Source: Xestospongia muta (taxonomy: Eukaryota; Porifera; Demospongiae; Haplosclerida; Petrosiidae). From it: 64,000 nucleotides of DNA. The notes beneath the pieces are model-generated. The model was not told the DNA's origin and made no database searches. It saw only the letters and a list, made by a program, of their open reading frames with translations. Position 1 is the stretch's first letter; every line of letters starts with the position of its first letter. Made by a program: the position numbers and the translations under genes. Positions 42,472 to 54,577 of the stretch are shown piece after piece. Location of the stretch: assembly GCA_963693285.1 (NCBI GenBank), contig OY848927.1:5756643-5820642 (forward strand), written 5' to 3'.

Positions 42472-45400
42472 ATGAGCAATAAGGTCGCTGAAGAAGTCGT
42501 TCGAGCTAGCAAAGAAGCCAGCCAGTATTTTGAGAAAGTAGACAAATCCTTGTTATATCACGCAGGGGCTCTCTTTGAGACGGATTGGTTTCTGTGCAGC
42601 AATAAAGATCAACCTAACATTACTCCATGGTTGCAAGGTATAGCTTACTTGTGCTACTTAAAATATGAATATTCTCTTTATTATATAGGATTGTCACCTC
42701 CTGATGTGGATGGTGTCTATGTACTAGCTATTCCTCACACTCTCACTCAACAATGCAGCAAACACTTCAATGCACAAGAACTGCATCAACTTGTCAGGGA
42801 GCTTGTGGTAGGTATGTATGTTTTCAACCAGACACCCTCAGTTACCTTGGAAAGCAATCATGATAATAGCATGGCTTGCTTTCTACCATCAGCCTATGTA
42901 GATACCTTCTTAGGTCAGTCTCTATTCTCTCTTGACTACTTCATTAAAAGTCTATTGCATGGTTGCACTGTCTCACAGCGCGAAAAGAGAACAAGGCTCA
43001 ATGAGAAATGGCGCAAAGTTGCTTCCGAGAATCCAGCAGGTCTTCATAGTCTTTATGTTGAGCATGGTATGATCAATATGGAGGATGATAAAGAGCTAGG
43101 GTCTAAGTTGTACACTGAACAACACATCCCATATTATCGTTATCCACCAAAACTAGTTGACCACGATCTGTCTGCTTCAAGTCTGTCATCTCGACTCAGC
43201 ACAGGTGAAGATCAAATCCGGAATATACAACATGTCAGTCGAGATGTCTTCTTACGATATTTGGAACAAAGTGCCATTGGTGTTGTATTTAGTCAGTCCA
43301 CCATACAACAATGTGGCAGTCTTATTGTATTAAATCCTAGCTATGATATCTACTCTAAAGTAAAGGTATACAATACGAAAGAGAATGAAAAAGATCTGTT
43401 GACTTACTTACACATTTATTTACAGAAACAAATTGAGTTTGTGAGCAGTCATTTGACAAAGAAGTCTTCAATAGCTCACAATATTGAACTGTTACAATTT
43501 GCTTCATTTTTGATTCTTTTATTAGCTACTTTGAAACAGCAACATAAAACAATAGACTGCAGTCAATTACAACCACCAATGAACTGTGATCTCCTAAACA
43601 CTGACAGAGAAGTACCGCCATTTCTTCCAACCAAATCATCTCGTTGGTCACCTTACAGTTCTAACAATCATTGCTCCAGTGCCAATGGCGGCATAATGTT
43701 TCATAAGGAACAAGTACCTGTTGTAGCTCTTAATGAAGAGTTGAAGAAACAAAAGGAGAAGCTTTTAACAAAAGCAATGAGCCATGAAAAGGAAGCTATG
43801 ACAGTTACTATCAATAAGCAGACCTATACATTGATCACACTTAAATTAGCAGATTATTATCCTAAATTCCCTCGTTGGATCCATGCTATGGTACAGGAAT
43901 TAAAGTCTCAGTGTATGAAACTCCCTCCTATTTCTGACAGTCGAGTTCAAGAGTTTCTACGACGTCCATTAGGTCCAAGGCAAGCATCAAAATTGAAAAC
44001 AATCAATGTCTCATTGCGACCTTGTATTGATAAAGGGTTAACTGGTCCAGTGTCAGCTCTACTTAAAAGATGTACCAAAACTCGCATCAACAAACCTGAA
44101 GAAGATGGCATGGCATTAATACATTATGCTGCAGCTCAAGGTCGAGCTGAAACCTTGTCTCTCCTCTTATATTATGAAGCAGATCCTAACCAGCCCTGCC
44201 AGTATCCAGCAGACTCTTCTACATCCACTTTTCCTCTTCATCTAGCTACTAAAAGTGGTGATCTGGACTCTGTTTGCTGTCTATTAAAACATGGTGCTCA
44301 ATTGAATGTCTTTGATGATGGTGGTTGGTCTCCTGTCCATCATGCTGCCTACCATAATTATAGCACCATTATCAAACACTTTATTGATTTAGACGAGTCC
44401 TGTGTTAATTCAATGACATGTGGAAGAGATAAGACAACACCTCTTCTCTTAGCGGCTCAAAATGGAGCCCTAGATGCCATCAAATGTCTCGTTCAATTTC
44501 AAGCTGATCTTTCCGCTACTAATAGCAATGATTGCAATATCGTTCATATTGCTACAGTCAAATATCACATTAATGTCCTTCAGTTTCTGGTCACTCTCAA
44601 TAGTCCTGCTCTGCCTCTATGGGAGACATTGTCTGACATGTTACAGGCTGAGATCACATCTGGTTCACCAAAAGCCTGTGCGTGTGTATTAGACTGCCTC
44701 ATCAGATGGAATCCTAATTGTCACAATCCACTACTAGATATAGGTGCAGTGGATCTGTTAGTCGAGTTAGCTAGCTCACCAGATGAGAAAATGAAACTCT
44801 TAGCAGTTCAAGTCTTAGCAGATATATCACACTTTCCACGTGTCACTACTAATCTAGTATCAGCCATTCCCATTTTAATAAAGCACCTTTCTTCAACTGA
44901 TGATCACCTTCAATCTTGTGCTCTCATTGCCCTATGTGATCTTGCTGCAGAGAGCTGTAACCAACAACAATCTATTGCAGCCAATGGTGGTATACAAGTA
45001 CTTGTTCAATTGTTAACATCACTGCAAGATGATGTCCAGCTTTATGCCACAGCATGTTTGGGTATACTAGGAATGGAAAATGCTGAGAACAAAGGTTTAG
45101 TTCGAGGTGCTTGCAGTCTTACTTCTCTTATTTCACTCCTCACCTCACCTCTGGTTTGTGTTCAAGGTTGTGTTGCAGCTAGCCTCCAGGTCAGTTAAAA
45201 TGTAATGTCTCAAACACCATAATGATTCTTGTTCTTGCAGGTATTATTGGATGGTTGTCGAGACAACCAACTTACTGCTCTTGAAGAAGGCATTGTACAT
45301 CCTTTGGTTTCTCTTCTTCGTTCTAAGGTCACATCTGTTCACAGTAATGCTGCTCGTGCTATTGAGTCTCTGGCTTATGAATGTATTGAAGCTCAAAAGA

Positions 45401-46927
45401 TACTACAAAATGAGGCTCTTTCATCTCAGTGTATTATTTTGCTTCGTCGTCTGCTCAAAGTACGTAATGCTGAAGTTAAAGTTTGTGGTGCATCTGCACT
45501 GTGGGCTATAGCTGGTTCACATATTGAGAGTCGGCGTCATATTGCTAATTTTATGGGAATCGATACATTAGTGGACTTGATGGCTTTGAGAGATCAAAAA
45601 TTAGAGTATGTTTGCTCTGAGGCTATAGGTACACTGGCAACAGAGCTTGGTGATAATCAAAGTAAAATTATTGAGCTTGGAGGTATTTTACCATTAGTTG
45701 AAGTTCTGGTCAGCCAAACATCAGAACAAGTTTACCTCAGTATTTTGCATACTCTGGGGTCACTGTTAACTAAACCAGGCCTTGTACCTAATACAGTTCT
45801 GCAGAAAGCAATTGTTGATGCTCGTGGCATGACCATACTCACAGCTTTAGTAATGTCACCTGTAGCTGAAGTAATTCGTGTTAAAGCTGCTTGCACTTTA
45901 GCCAAATTAGTTCTACATAATCCTGAGAATGAACGCAAGTTATCTCAACAATCTGTGGAGTTTTCTTATTTCTCTCTCCTCAAACTACTTGGCTCCAGTG
46001 AGATTGAAGTACGCTTATTAGCTGGATATGCTCTCTCAATTTTTGTATACAATAATCCAAAGAAGTTAGATTTGCTTAAATCTCAAGGCAATATCAACAT
46101 CTCTAATTTCAATAGTCTCTTGTGTTCAAATGATGAGATACATCAAGCTCATGCTGCCTTTCAATTAGTGATACTATCAAAGCTCTTGATAGGACTTAAA
46201 GATGTTGAAGCTAGCATTCATGGTATCAAGTTATTGGTCCAGCTTATGGCATCACCTCTAGAGAAAACCAAACTATTATGTGCTGAATTTTTAGCCTGTT
46301 TAGGTCGCTGTGAAGAAGGAATTTCATTAGCTACTGTTATGGCTGGAGCAGTTACTCCTCTCTTAGATTGTCTACTATGTAATAATCCACCATTAGAAGA
46401 AGCAGCCAGTGCAGCTTTAGGTTTCTTTACATATCTACCTCTAGCTTCAAGATTAATTCGTGGACAGTTCCGTTCTGAGCCTGAAATGTATCGAGTATTT
46501 CAAAAGTATCTCCAGAATATTTCAGTGTCAACTCATTTTATGGATGAATGGATTAGCTCAGAAAAAGCTGGTCTACCTTCATTGAGGTAATACAACTCTT
46601 TATCAGTAATTTTTATATATGTCATTTCTTAGTTTAGAGAAACACGGTGGACCTGCTGTAGGGCAAGGCTGGAAAAGTAAAATCTCTGGTAAATTTATAT
46701 ATTGCAGATATTATGACAAATTCATTTTCTATTTAGAATCTCAAAGTGAACCTTGGACACTTGAATACGGACACAAGGGACCTGTTACAAAGAAGCGACT
46801 TCATCTCCATACATTTCCTTCTATGGTTGGTGGCATTCCAGGTTATCTTTCTTCTCAGTCAGCTAGTATGGGTCTACTTACACAACGAAAATTAACACTT
46901 CATGAAGATAAAGAAGATACTACTTAA
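42472..46927 (+). CDS. ANKAR: Ankyrin and armadillo repeat-containing protein (ANKAR)
   Basis: Four exons (42472-45189, 45241-46586, 46633-46688, 46737-46927) join exactly in frame to 1436 residues, essentially the length of human ANKAR. The first ATG is at 42472 (MSNKVAEEVV); the frame is open further upstream, but without an ATG. Residues 1 to about 530 form an uncharacterised N-terminal domain. Ankyrin repeats span about 540-740 (MALIHYAAAQGRAETLSLLL, FPLHLATKSGDLDSVCCLLK, TPLLLAAQNGALDAIKCLVQ). Armadillo repeats span about 750-1370 (GAVDLLVELASSPDEKMKLL, GGIQVLVQLLTSLQDDVQLY, GILPLVEVLVSQTSEQVYLS). The conserved tail contains QSEPWTLEYGHKGPVTKKRL. Its 2.7-kb and 1.3-kb exons contrast with the finely split neighbours. 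Molecular function of the family is unknown. Confidence 0.9.
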
Positions 46928-46962
46928 TATTTTAAAATAGTTCAGTTAGTTTTCATGTTATT

Positions 46963-49529
46963 TTAATTTTTTCCTAAATTCTTCTTTAAATTAACTTTGT
47001 CTAATTTATAATACCACTGTTCTCTTGCAAACTTATTTGCAAGTTGTGTTTGCAAACTGGCTGTTTGGCTAAGAGTAGAATTAAGGTGAGAAAAAAAGGT
47101 TATATGTGCTTCGATTTTCCTTCTTAATTTCAACAGAAATGGACGAGCACTTGGTATAAGAATGAGACTGGTAAAATGGGTATCCAGAATTAGACCAAGC
47201 CAATCCAGAACGTCGCTATGATGAAGTACAGTGGGTGTGGTCAAAAAGATACACCCATCAATTCTTTCAGCTAAAAATGTCAATAAGATCTAGAGAATAA
47301 CAAAAGTCATATTAATTAGCTAAGATAAAGACCACACCTACCAAAAGATGGTCTTGTGACAATTTTGCAAGTGGTTGCTGTATTAGAGTATCATTTTTTG
47401 GGAGAGAAAGAACAAGACAACTTTGTAATGTGTCAAGGGTCATAAATTTACATGTACATACATGTTATTATACATGCAGTTACATGTATACATGTAATGT
47501 TATATCAATTTATATATATTGAGGATACAGGAGATCGGTCTTAGTGTAAATACTGGAGTCCATCTTAATAATAATATCATCATTTAATCTATACGGTGCA
47601 GATTTGTTAAGTATAATGTACTAACAACTAACTTACTCTAATATTGCTAGTAATATCATCACTATAGCTCTCTCAGGAACACAATCAATATTGTGTAGAG
47701 TTGATGTTATTAATACCTAATGATACATTGATAAATTATGTTAACATTGTGTTAATTTGACATCATACCCAATCAGAATGAATTAGACATTGCTCTAGTA
47801 ATGTGATAGTAAAACTAGGAGGACACAAATGAATAAATAATTAATTATCTTTATTATACGTACTTTACTGGAAAAACTTTAGCTTCAACTAGTGCTCTAA
47901 GTTCGCTGTGAGGCCACACCTCTTTTAAATCTAATAACATTTCAACAATAAAAGTCAGTTTGGACATCACCTCTGGACGTGAGAAAGAGGTGGGGTCCTC
48001 TACTAACAGCTGACAACTCTTCAGAATATCCTCCTAACATTAAAAATTTAATGAGCTATCAACAATAATCAGATCACCTTATCAAACCAATCATTGACTA
48101 ATTGATTACATTCAGTATTCTCTTCTTTTGTACTTGTCCACTAAAAATATACACTTTAAAATTATTTGTTAAATACAATGATTAGTTACTTGTGAATGGA
48201 CTGACAGGATGTGACCTGATCTTCCCAGAGCAGTGGCTAAAGTGATATGAGTGCTACAGAGTACAGGATATCCACTAATACCAGCAGAGGAAGAGGGGAC
48301 AAACAAGTAACCATGGCAACAAGTAAGCTAAAAATAAGAGCAATTAATATTAACAATGAAACATTAGATGTATTACTTTGAAATTTGACGTGATTGTGTC
48401 TACTTTTTTTGATGTTTGCAGTGTACCATATTTGATATCATATACTTGTAATATTGACTCAGACAATACTGCAAAATAGTCACTGTTAATAGCAGCCAAA
48501 CCAGTTGGACTAGATGGTGTGTCCAGTTTAACAAGATGGTACAGTGAGTAGGAAGATGATTTTGTTATAATTTCATCAAGATTTGTTTTATAAATCATTC
48601 CAGAACTCCCTAAAGAATAACTTAATGTTATATATCACAACTAAACAGCTTACATAATGTAAGTAGGAATGATCCAAATGTTTCCATGGAAACTAGTTCA
48701 CCAAAGCTCTACAGAGGCACACAATATTGCACTATTATATTACACAAGAAGTACCTTTAATTCTGTAGTTCCTTTTTCTTCTATTTCCCCATCACTAATA
48801 TTATATATCACAGAGCAATAACTATCTTGTGAGAGCAGGCACATGACAATCACATGACATGATGTATCACTGCTCCAACATTGAGCAGTAACTACACTGG
48901 AGGGAGTACGTTAACCACAAACCCTTTGTGTTCTTATGCCTACTTCATATTTCTTCTTTTCTTTCTATTCAGTTTCCTTATTTCTTTTTTAGTACTGCCA
49001 ATTTCAATGATTCCATTCTCGTATACAATTATTGGAGAATTTGTGGAAGTGGTTGTGGGTGGAGTCAACAAAGAGTGAACTCTGTGTTGAAGCTACAAAG
49101 AAATTTAAAACACAAGTTCTAAAAATACATACCTGTGTTACAGTGAACTCTGATGTCCAGTCAACATCATATTTCCATTGTAATAAATCCTACACAAGTG
49201 ATCATAAACACATATTACATCATTATGACATCACTTACATTATTATTCTTTACAGCATTATAGAGATTTGTTATGAGGTCAAAAGTTGCTGATACAGTCA
49301 ACGTATCAGCTACACCAAGTTGCCAGGTCTTTGTACATCTTTGTGTGTGAATCTACAATAGAAATCATTACATCTATACTCAGTATCTGTAATAACATAC
49401 ATCATAGACTGCAATCATTCCATTACAAAATGAGAATATAAGTTCTGTGTCATCTCTTCCAGAAGTCACACCAATACACTTTGTCCCTCCTGCTTCTCCA
49501 AAAGTAACTGATTCTTTCACTTCTACCAT
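46963..49529 (-). CDS. NOL11: Nucleolar protein 11 (NOL11)
   Basis: t-UTP/UTPA component of the small-subunit processome that supports rDNA transcription and 18S rRNA maturation. The start MVEVKESVTFGEAGGTK begins a WD-like region: DTELIFSFCNGMIAVYD, HTQRCTKTWQLG and IIVYENGIIEIGS. The best family match is around 48360-48600: MIYKTNLDEI, LAAINSDYFAVLSESILQVY and DIKYGTLQTSKKVD, equivalent to human VWNIKFQTLQTSKEL. The C-terminal exon gives VLDWLGLILDTHFTSLIL, RPFLLKLRRKIEAHITFFS and WYYKLDKVNL. It stops at 46963, 35 bp from the ANKAR stop. It starts 117 bp from the TLK ATG. Exon edges in the middle third are only approximate. Confidence 0.87.
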
Positions 49530-49646
49530 TTTCCACGTGGTTAAAATGTATACGGAGATAAACGGAAACGTTCTGAAATTTATACATAAATATAATGGGG
49601 GAAATTAATTTACTCCGTATACTTACTAGTGACATACCTCAGAGAA
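49530..49646. promoter_or_regulatory. Divergent promoter, NOL11 / TLK
   Basis: 117 bp between opposite ATGs. CTCCGTATAC occurs once in the direction of each gene: minus strand 49557-49548 and plus strand 49613-49622, 19 and 25 bp before the respective ATGs. This makes a perfect 10-bp inverted repeat. CACGTG lies at 49534-49539. Confidence 0.6.
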
Positions 49647-52544
49647 ATGGATGTCGATCAAGAAGGTGGTTGGCCAGATGGAGGAGATGATCTTCCCCGT
49701 GGAAGTCAGGGTAGTGGAATAACAAATGATGCTGCTACAAGTGGACTGGATTTGATCTTGTGTGAGTGATTATATGATATATCATATTATTTTCTCTTTC
49801 TCCTCAGCTGACAGTGTATCACTTGAAATTGAGGCCTTGGATCCACAGAAGCGAGAACTGCTTGAGGCTCGTTTTACTGGCAGATTAGTAGGATCAGTAA
49901 GTGGGTGTGGTTATAATGTTGTAGTTGACTCCTCCCACTAGTCTACAGCAGATTCCAATATAAGTAATGCATCTAATTTGGGTGATCAAGAAGAAGTGAG
50001 TCATTAAAGAGTTAATTGTTATATTTATATGTACATTAGTCATCTGATAAAATGAAATTTGGTCGAATTCGTAAAAGATCCCTAGCAGAAAATGAAAATG
50101 GATCACAGAAAATAGGTTGAGTTTCATAAAACATCTAGTGATAATCTTGAAATGTCATGTGATAGTCACTGAACTGTCACGTGTTCACATGTGACTGTCA
50201 TAAATCTCTTGTATGATCCGTTAGGAAAAAGTCCTAAACTTGACCCTTTAAAGAAAATTAATGAATATTTTCCCAGTAAAGCTCAAAACAGATTACAATT
50301 TGACAACATTTCAACATCCAATGCAACTATACAAGTAATATTGAGAACTCATATTTGACTTTAGTAATGAGGATTATCTGTAGACTGATCTTACTTTACA
50401 AGATATAGATTACTTACATCAACGCTCATATAGACAGGAAGAAGACAGACAAATACTACAAAAAGTATACTACTATAAATAGAATGACATCACTTTTAGT
50501 TCTATAAATAGAGTGTTACACAACTTGAGGACTATGTATACACAAGTCATACAAAACTGGAGGAAACAACAGACAAATTGGACAAAGTAGGTGCTTGTAT
50601 TGTTACCATGGCAACCTCTTAATCTTATCATGGTAACCTCTTATATCATGTAGTGTATCGAAGTCATTAAGAAATTACTCATTGAAAAGGTACATTTTCA
50701 TTTAATTTTAGCAATTAGTCACATGACTGTCATGTGATGTAGTGTCTTTTAGCTAAAAAGCAAATTCGAGAAGAAAGCATACGTAATCAATTAAGATTAG
50801 GACGATTTACTACTCAAAGGTAAGAATGTATAATATATTACATATCACCATTGTATGGTTGTTGTAGAGAAGGGACTCAGTTTGTTGAAACTTGGACAGA
50901 TGGATTTGCATTTCAAGAGCTTGCACAACAACAGTCAGCCATTGTACAGCAAAAGGAAGAACTTGAAAAACAAAGGAAACTTTTAACAAAACGGAAGACT
51001 GCTTCAACCGGTTCAGGTCAGGAGAAAACATTTAAAATATATGTATTTCTGACATATAACATGTTAGGTAAATCTAAAGGAGGTAAGCAATCACCCACTC
51101 AAGATATAGAAGGTTTTGTTAAACCACAAATGCCTAGGTCAGTATTTATCTTATAGCACTATTTAATTGTCTCCACCATTTTAATACTAATAGTATGAGT
51201 TTGGCAGATTCTGTGGAAAAGGACGAAATATTAAAATTGAGAGCAGCTGCTTTAAAGAAGGTGTATTTGATTACATCATTGTGACATCGTAATGACATCA
51301 TTATCTCAGGAAGAAGCTAATCTGGTTCATTATAAGGAAAAGTTGGAGAGAGAGAGAAGTTTACATATTAGAGAGTTGAAGAGAATTGTAGCTGAAGATA
51401 ATTCAAGGTTCATTACATTGTAATAATAATATAAAACTCCACCTCTGACTTATAGATTCAATGATCAACCAACACTAAATAATCGTTATCTACTATTAAA
51501 TCTTATCGGAAAAGGAGGTTTCAGTGAAGTCCATAAGGTGGGAGTGGTCAAACACACCCACTTACAATTATCTTATATTAAAGGGTTATGATTTAGTTGA
51601 ACAAAGATATGTAGCATGTAAAATACATCAATTAAGTATGGAATGGAAGGAAGATAAAAAGGCTAATTATATTAAGTAAGAAGGACTTATTTGTTACCAT
51701 GACAACCAAGAATGTCATTGCTTAGACATGCATTAAGAGAATACAATATTCACAAGAAACTTGATCATCCGGTAAGTATGTTACATCATTATGACATCAT
51801 TATATATGACATCATTGTGTAGCATATTGTTAAACTCTATGATGTATTTGAAATAGATGCTAACTCGTAAGTAATCCTATAGACTATAGTATTATATAGT
51901 GGATTTATCTTATGTCAGGTTTTGTACAGTGTTAGAGTTTGTTAGCGGTAATGATTTAGACTTTTTATTGAAACAAAACAAGACGGTTCCTGAAAAAGAA
52001 GTATTAGTATTATTTGATAATGACTCATTTTTCTGCTATGTTAGGCTCGCAGTGTCATGGTACAAACAATGAGTGCATTAAAATATTTAAATGAAATAAA
52101 ACCTCCAATTATTCACTTTGATCTCAAACCAGGTACATACATATGTACATGTACTTGTAATACATGTACATGTACCTGTATTACATGTACTTGTAATACA
52201 TGTACATGTACCTGTATTACATGTACATGTACTTGTAATACATGTACCTGTAATACATGTACATGTAGGCAATATATTGCTGGGTTCTGGGATATGCAGT
52301 TTTGAAGCTAAGATCACTGATTTTGGTCTCAGTAAGATTGTTGAACATGATGGACCAGATGGTATGGAATTAACATCACAAGGAGCAGGAACATATTGGT
52401 AATAATAATATAGGGTTTTACTCGTAATATATGTTTGGACTTTATTTATATTTGTACAGGTATTTGCCTCCTGAATGCTTTGTTATTGGTAAAGAACCTC
52501 CAAAGATATCATCAAAAGTTAGTAATTATTTTGTGTTATTTGTA

Positions 52545-52585
<41 letters not shown>

Positions 52586-53182
52586 GGTTGATGTATGGTC
52601 ACTGGGTATTATCTTCTATCAATGTCTTTATGGGCGTAAAGTAAGTAAAAATGTACTTCGATCACTAGCACCGATGTACCCATTAGACAATTGTACCCAT
52701 TAGACCATTACACCAATATACCCATTAGACCATTAGACCAATGTACCCATTAGACAATTACATCAATATACCCATTAGACCATTACACCAATGTACCCAT
52801 TAGACCATTACATCAATATACCCATTAGACGATTATACCAATGTACTATCTCCTTTCATAGACTGTCTCTTTTAAATGTAGCCATTTGGTAACAATCAAA
52901 GTCAAGCATCAATTTTAGCGCAAAACACAATGTTAAATGCAACTGAAGTGGATTTTCCACCAAAACCTGTAGTGTCACCAGAAGCTAAAGTAGGTGTGGT
53001 CATCTAATTATTATTGTTTGATTTGGTCAATCTCTCAGGCTTTTATTAAACGTTGTTTAACATATCGAAAAGAGCTCCGTCCAGATGTAGTTACCATCAG
53101 TGAAGACCCTTATTTAAAACCCAAAAAAACTTTAGCTAGCAGTGGTCATGCTGGCTCACCTGGTCCCACTTCTCTTACTTAA
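49647..53182 (+). CDS. TLK: Tousled-like serine/threonine kinase
   Basis: Nuclear kinase that phosphorylates ASF1 and supports chromatin assembly in S phase. The start [19 protein letters not shown] leads into a disordered region with [20 protein letters not shown] and [14 protein letters not shown] coiled coil carries [38 protein letters not shown] and [12 protein letters not shown]. The kinase domain starts [20 protein letters not shown]. It has YVACKIHQL for the catalytic lysine, HFDLKPGNILL (vertebrates have HYDLKPGN), [20 protein letters not shown] and [15 protein letters not shown]. It ends SPGPTSLT. Several introns carry minisatellites (52133-52270, 52676-52850). Confidence 0.95.
52133..52270. 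repeat. ACATGTAC-type repeat in TLK intron
   Basis: Alternating ACATGTACATGTAC and CTGTATTACATGTACTTGTA units, rich in the self-complementary ACATGT. Cys-Thr and His-Val open frames across it are artefacts. Confidence 0.85.
52536..52586. repeat. (ATT)n microsatellite in TLK intron
   Basis: About 16 ATT units ending at the 3' splice site TTATTAG near 52587. Confidence 0.9.
52676..52850. repeat. CCCATTAGACCATTACACCA minisatellite in TLK intron
   Basis: Alternating ACCCATTAGAC and CATTACACCAATATA or CATTACATCAATATA modules, about seven imperfect units. Confidence 0.8.
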
Positions 53183-53302
53183 ATTTTATTAACTATACAT
53201 TTTATTAACTATATTTCATAACTAGTTAAGATAACAATATATGTAGGTGATTATTATATTATCAAATTGTTTGTAAGTGAAGGAGGGAAAGAATATTACT
53301 AA

Positions 53303-54509
53303 CTAGCAAGTAGTACCAAAACGTTGGGCTCGTTCTTGTTTTCTATCCTACAAAATTATAATTATTGTGAACTATCTCAAGTTATCTCACTATATACCTC
53401 AGCACTGAGATCTACTGTTGACAAATTAAACCTTTGGACTCTCTGCTTCTTCTTTTCTCCATCTTCAATCTAATAAACTCCATATAATAACTAGTACTAA
53501 GTACTAAATTTAATTTACATTTTTGATGATTGGAGATCCACCTGAGCTACCAAAACGTTGTGCTCTGCTTTTCATTTTATCTAAATCATCAGCCTACATC
53601 CAGTGGCTGAATTGATCACATGATGATCACATGACTTACTGAAGGGCCACCTCCAGGTCGCTTGCCTAATATTGAAGAGTCTGATACAACAGTACCAAAT
53701 CTGAATTAACCATAGCAACGGTTACCATGACAATATATTTGTCCTACCTTTGAGCTCTTGATATTTTCTTAGCAACCAGACTATCTCCTGTTCCAAATCT
53801 TTGACTACGTTGTTTTAATCTCTGCAGTAATGGTATTTAAATTAAGAAGACATCATTAAGGGTTCCAAACCTCTTGAATTGGAACTTGTGAAGATTTATT
53901 CTTTGACTGGTTACCTACTACAATTGGAATAGGTGTCCCAGACGAGGGAGGTGGAGGTTGGTACTCAATCCTCACAATATCCTTCCTGTCTAAATTACTA
54001 TAGAAGGAAATTATTTACATGTGAAACATTATGTAATATCACTTCATCTTTAGTTCTTTTGTCTCCGAGACATCTCCATTTAACGTCTCCTCTTTCTCTT
54101 CAGTTTCTTGTAGTTGATCTCCTGTCTATATACATTTTAAAAATAGTATGTTATTATCTGACTGACGGTTTTACCTCAGATGTGACACCACCTTCTTCCT
54201 CAGTGTCTTCCTCCTCTTCCAATAAATCAGCTTCTACATTACATCATCAGTAATTGCTCTGCCTTGCTACCACATCACGTGATTATCATATGACATACCT
54301 TGTTCACTAAGATACTTTTCCACACGTGCGATAAGTTCAGCTTTCGTTCCTTTAGTTTCTAATCCGAGACCAGCAACTCGCTGCCGTAGTTCAGCTACCT
54401 GTACATTACATAAGTCACGTGACATATTGCACTAAACAGATACCTTAAATCTCTTCCATTCACTAATATCAATTTCAACAATCTCTTCACTAATATCTTC
54501 ATCAGCCAT
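53303..54509 (-). CDS. SARNP: SAP domain ribonucleoprotein (SARNP/CIP29)
   Basis: TREX-associated mRNA export factor that binds the helicase DDX39B. The start MADEDISEEIVEIDISEWKR is at 54509. The SAP domain is VAELRQRVAGLGLETKGTKA then ELIARVEKYLSEQ. An acidic stretch (DLLEEEEDTEEEGG) follows. Then come five RFG-type repeats: KQRSQRFGTGD, SRAQRFGTVVSD, KMKSRAQRFGSSGG, KQRVQRFNLS and KQERAQRFGTTC at the C-terminus (stop at 53303). SARNP/Tho1 proteins use such arginine-phenylalanine-glycine repeats to contact the helicase, so all five may be functional. It ends 120 bp from TLK, tail to tail. Confidence 0.9.
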
Positions 54510-54577
54510 CTTCCACGAGGGTGTTTTAGTATACGGAAATATCCAAAGTTAGTTGATGTATCCTGAATTCACATGTA
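54510..54577. promoter_or_regulatory. Divergent promoter, SARNP / GTF3C4
   Basis: The shortest divergent gap, with 68 bp between opposite ATGs. TTTCCGTATAC on the minus strand (about 54538-54528) sits about 20 bp before the SARNP ATG, at the same place and orientation as CTCCGTATAC in the NOL11/TLK promoter. Confidence 0.55.

Noticed and set aside
52057..52402. Cys-Thr-rich and His-Val-rich ORFs on both strands
   Set aside because: They come from the ACATGTAC repeat in a TLK intron; the flanking parts belong to TLK kinase exons.
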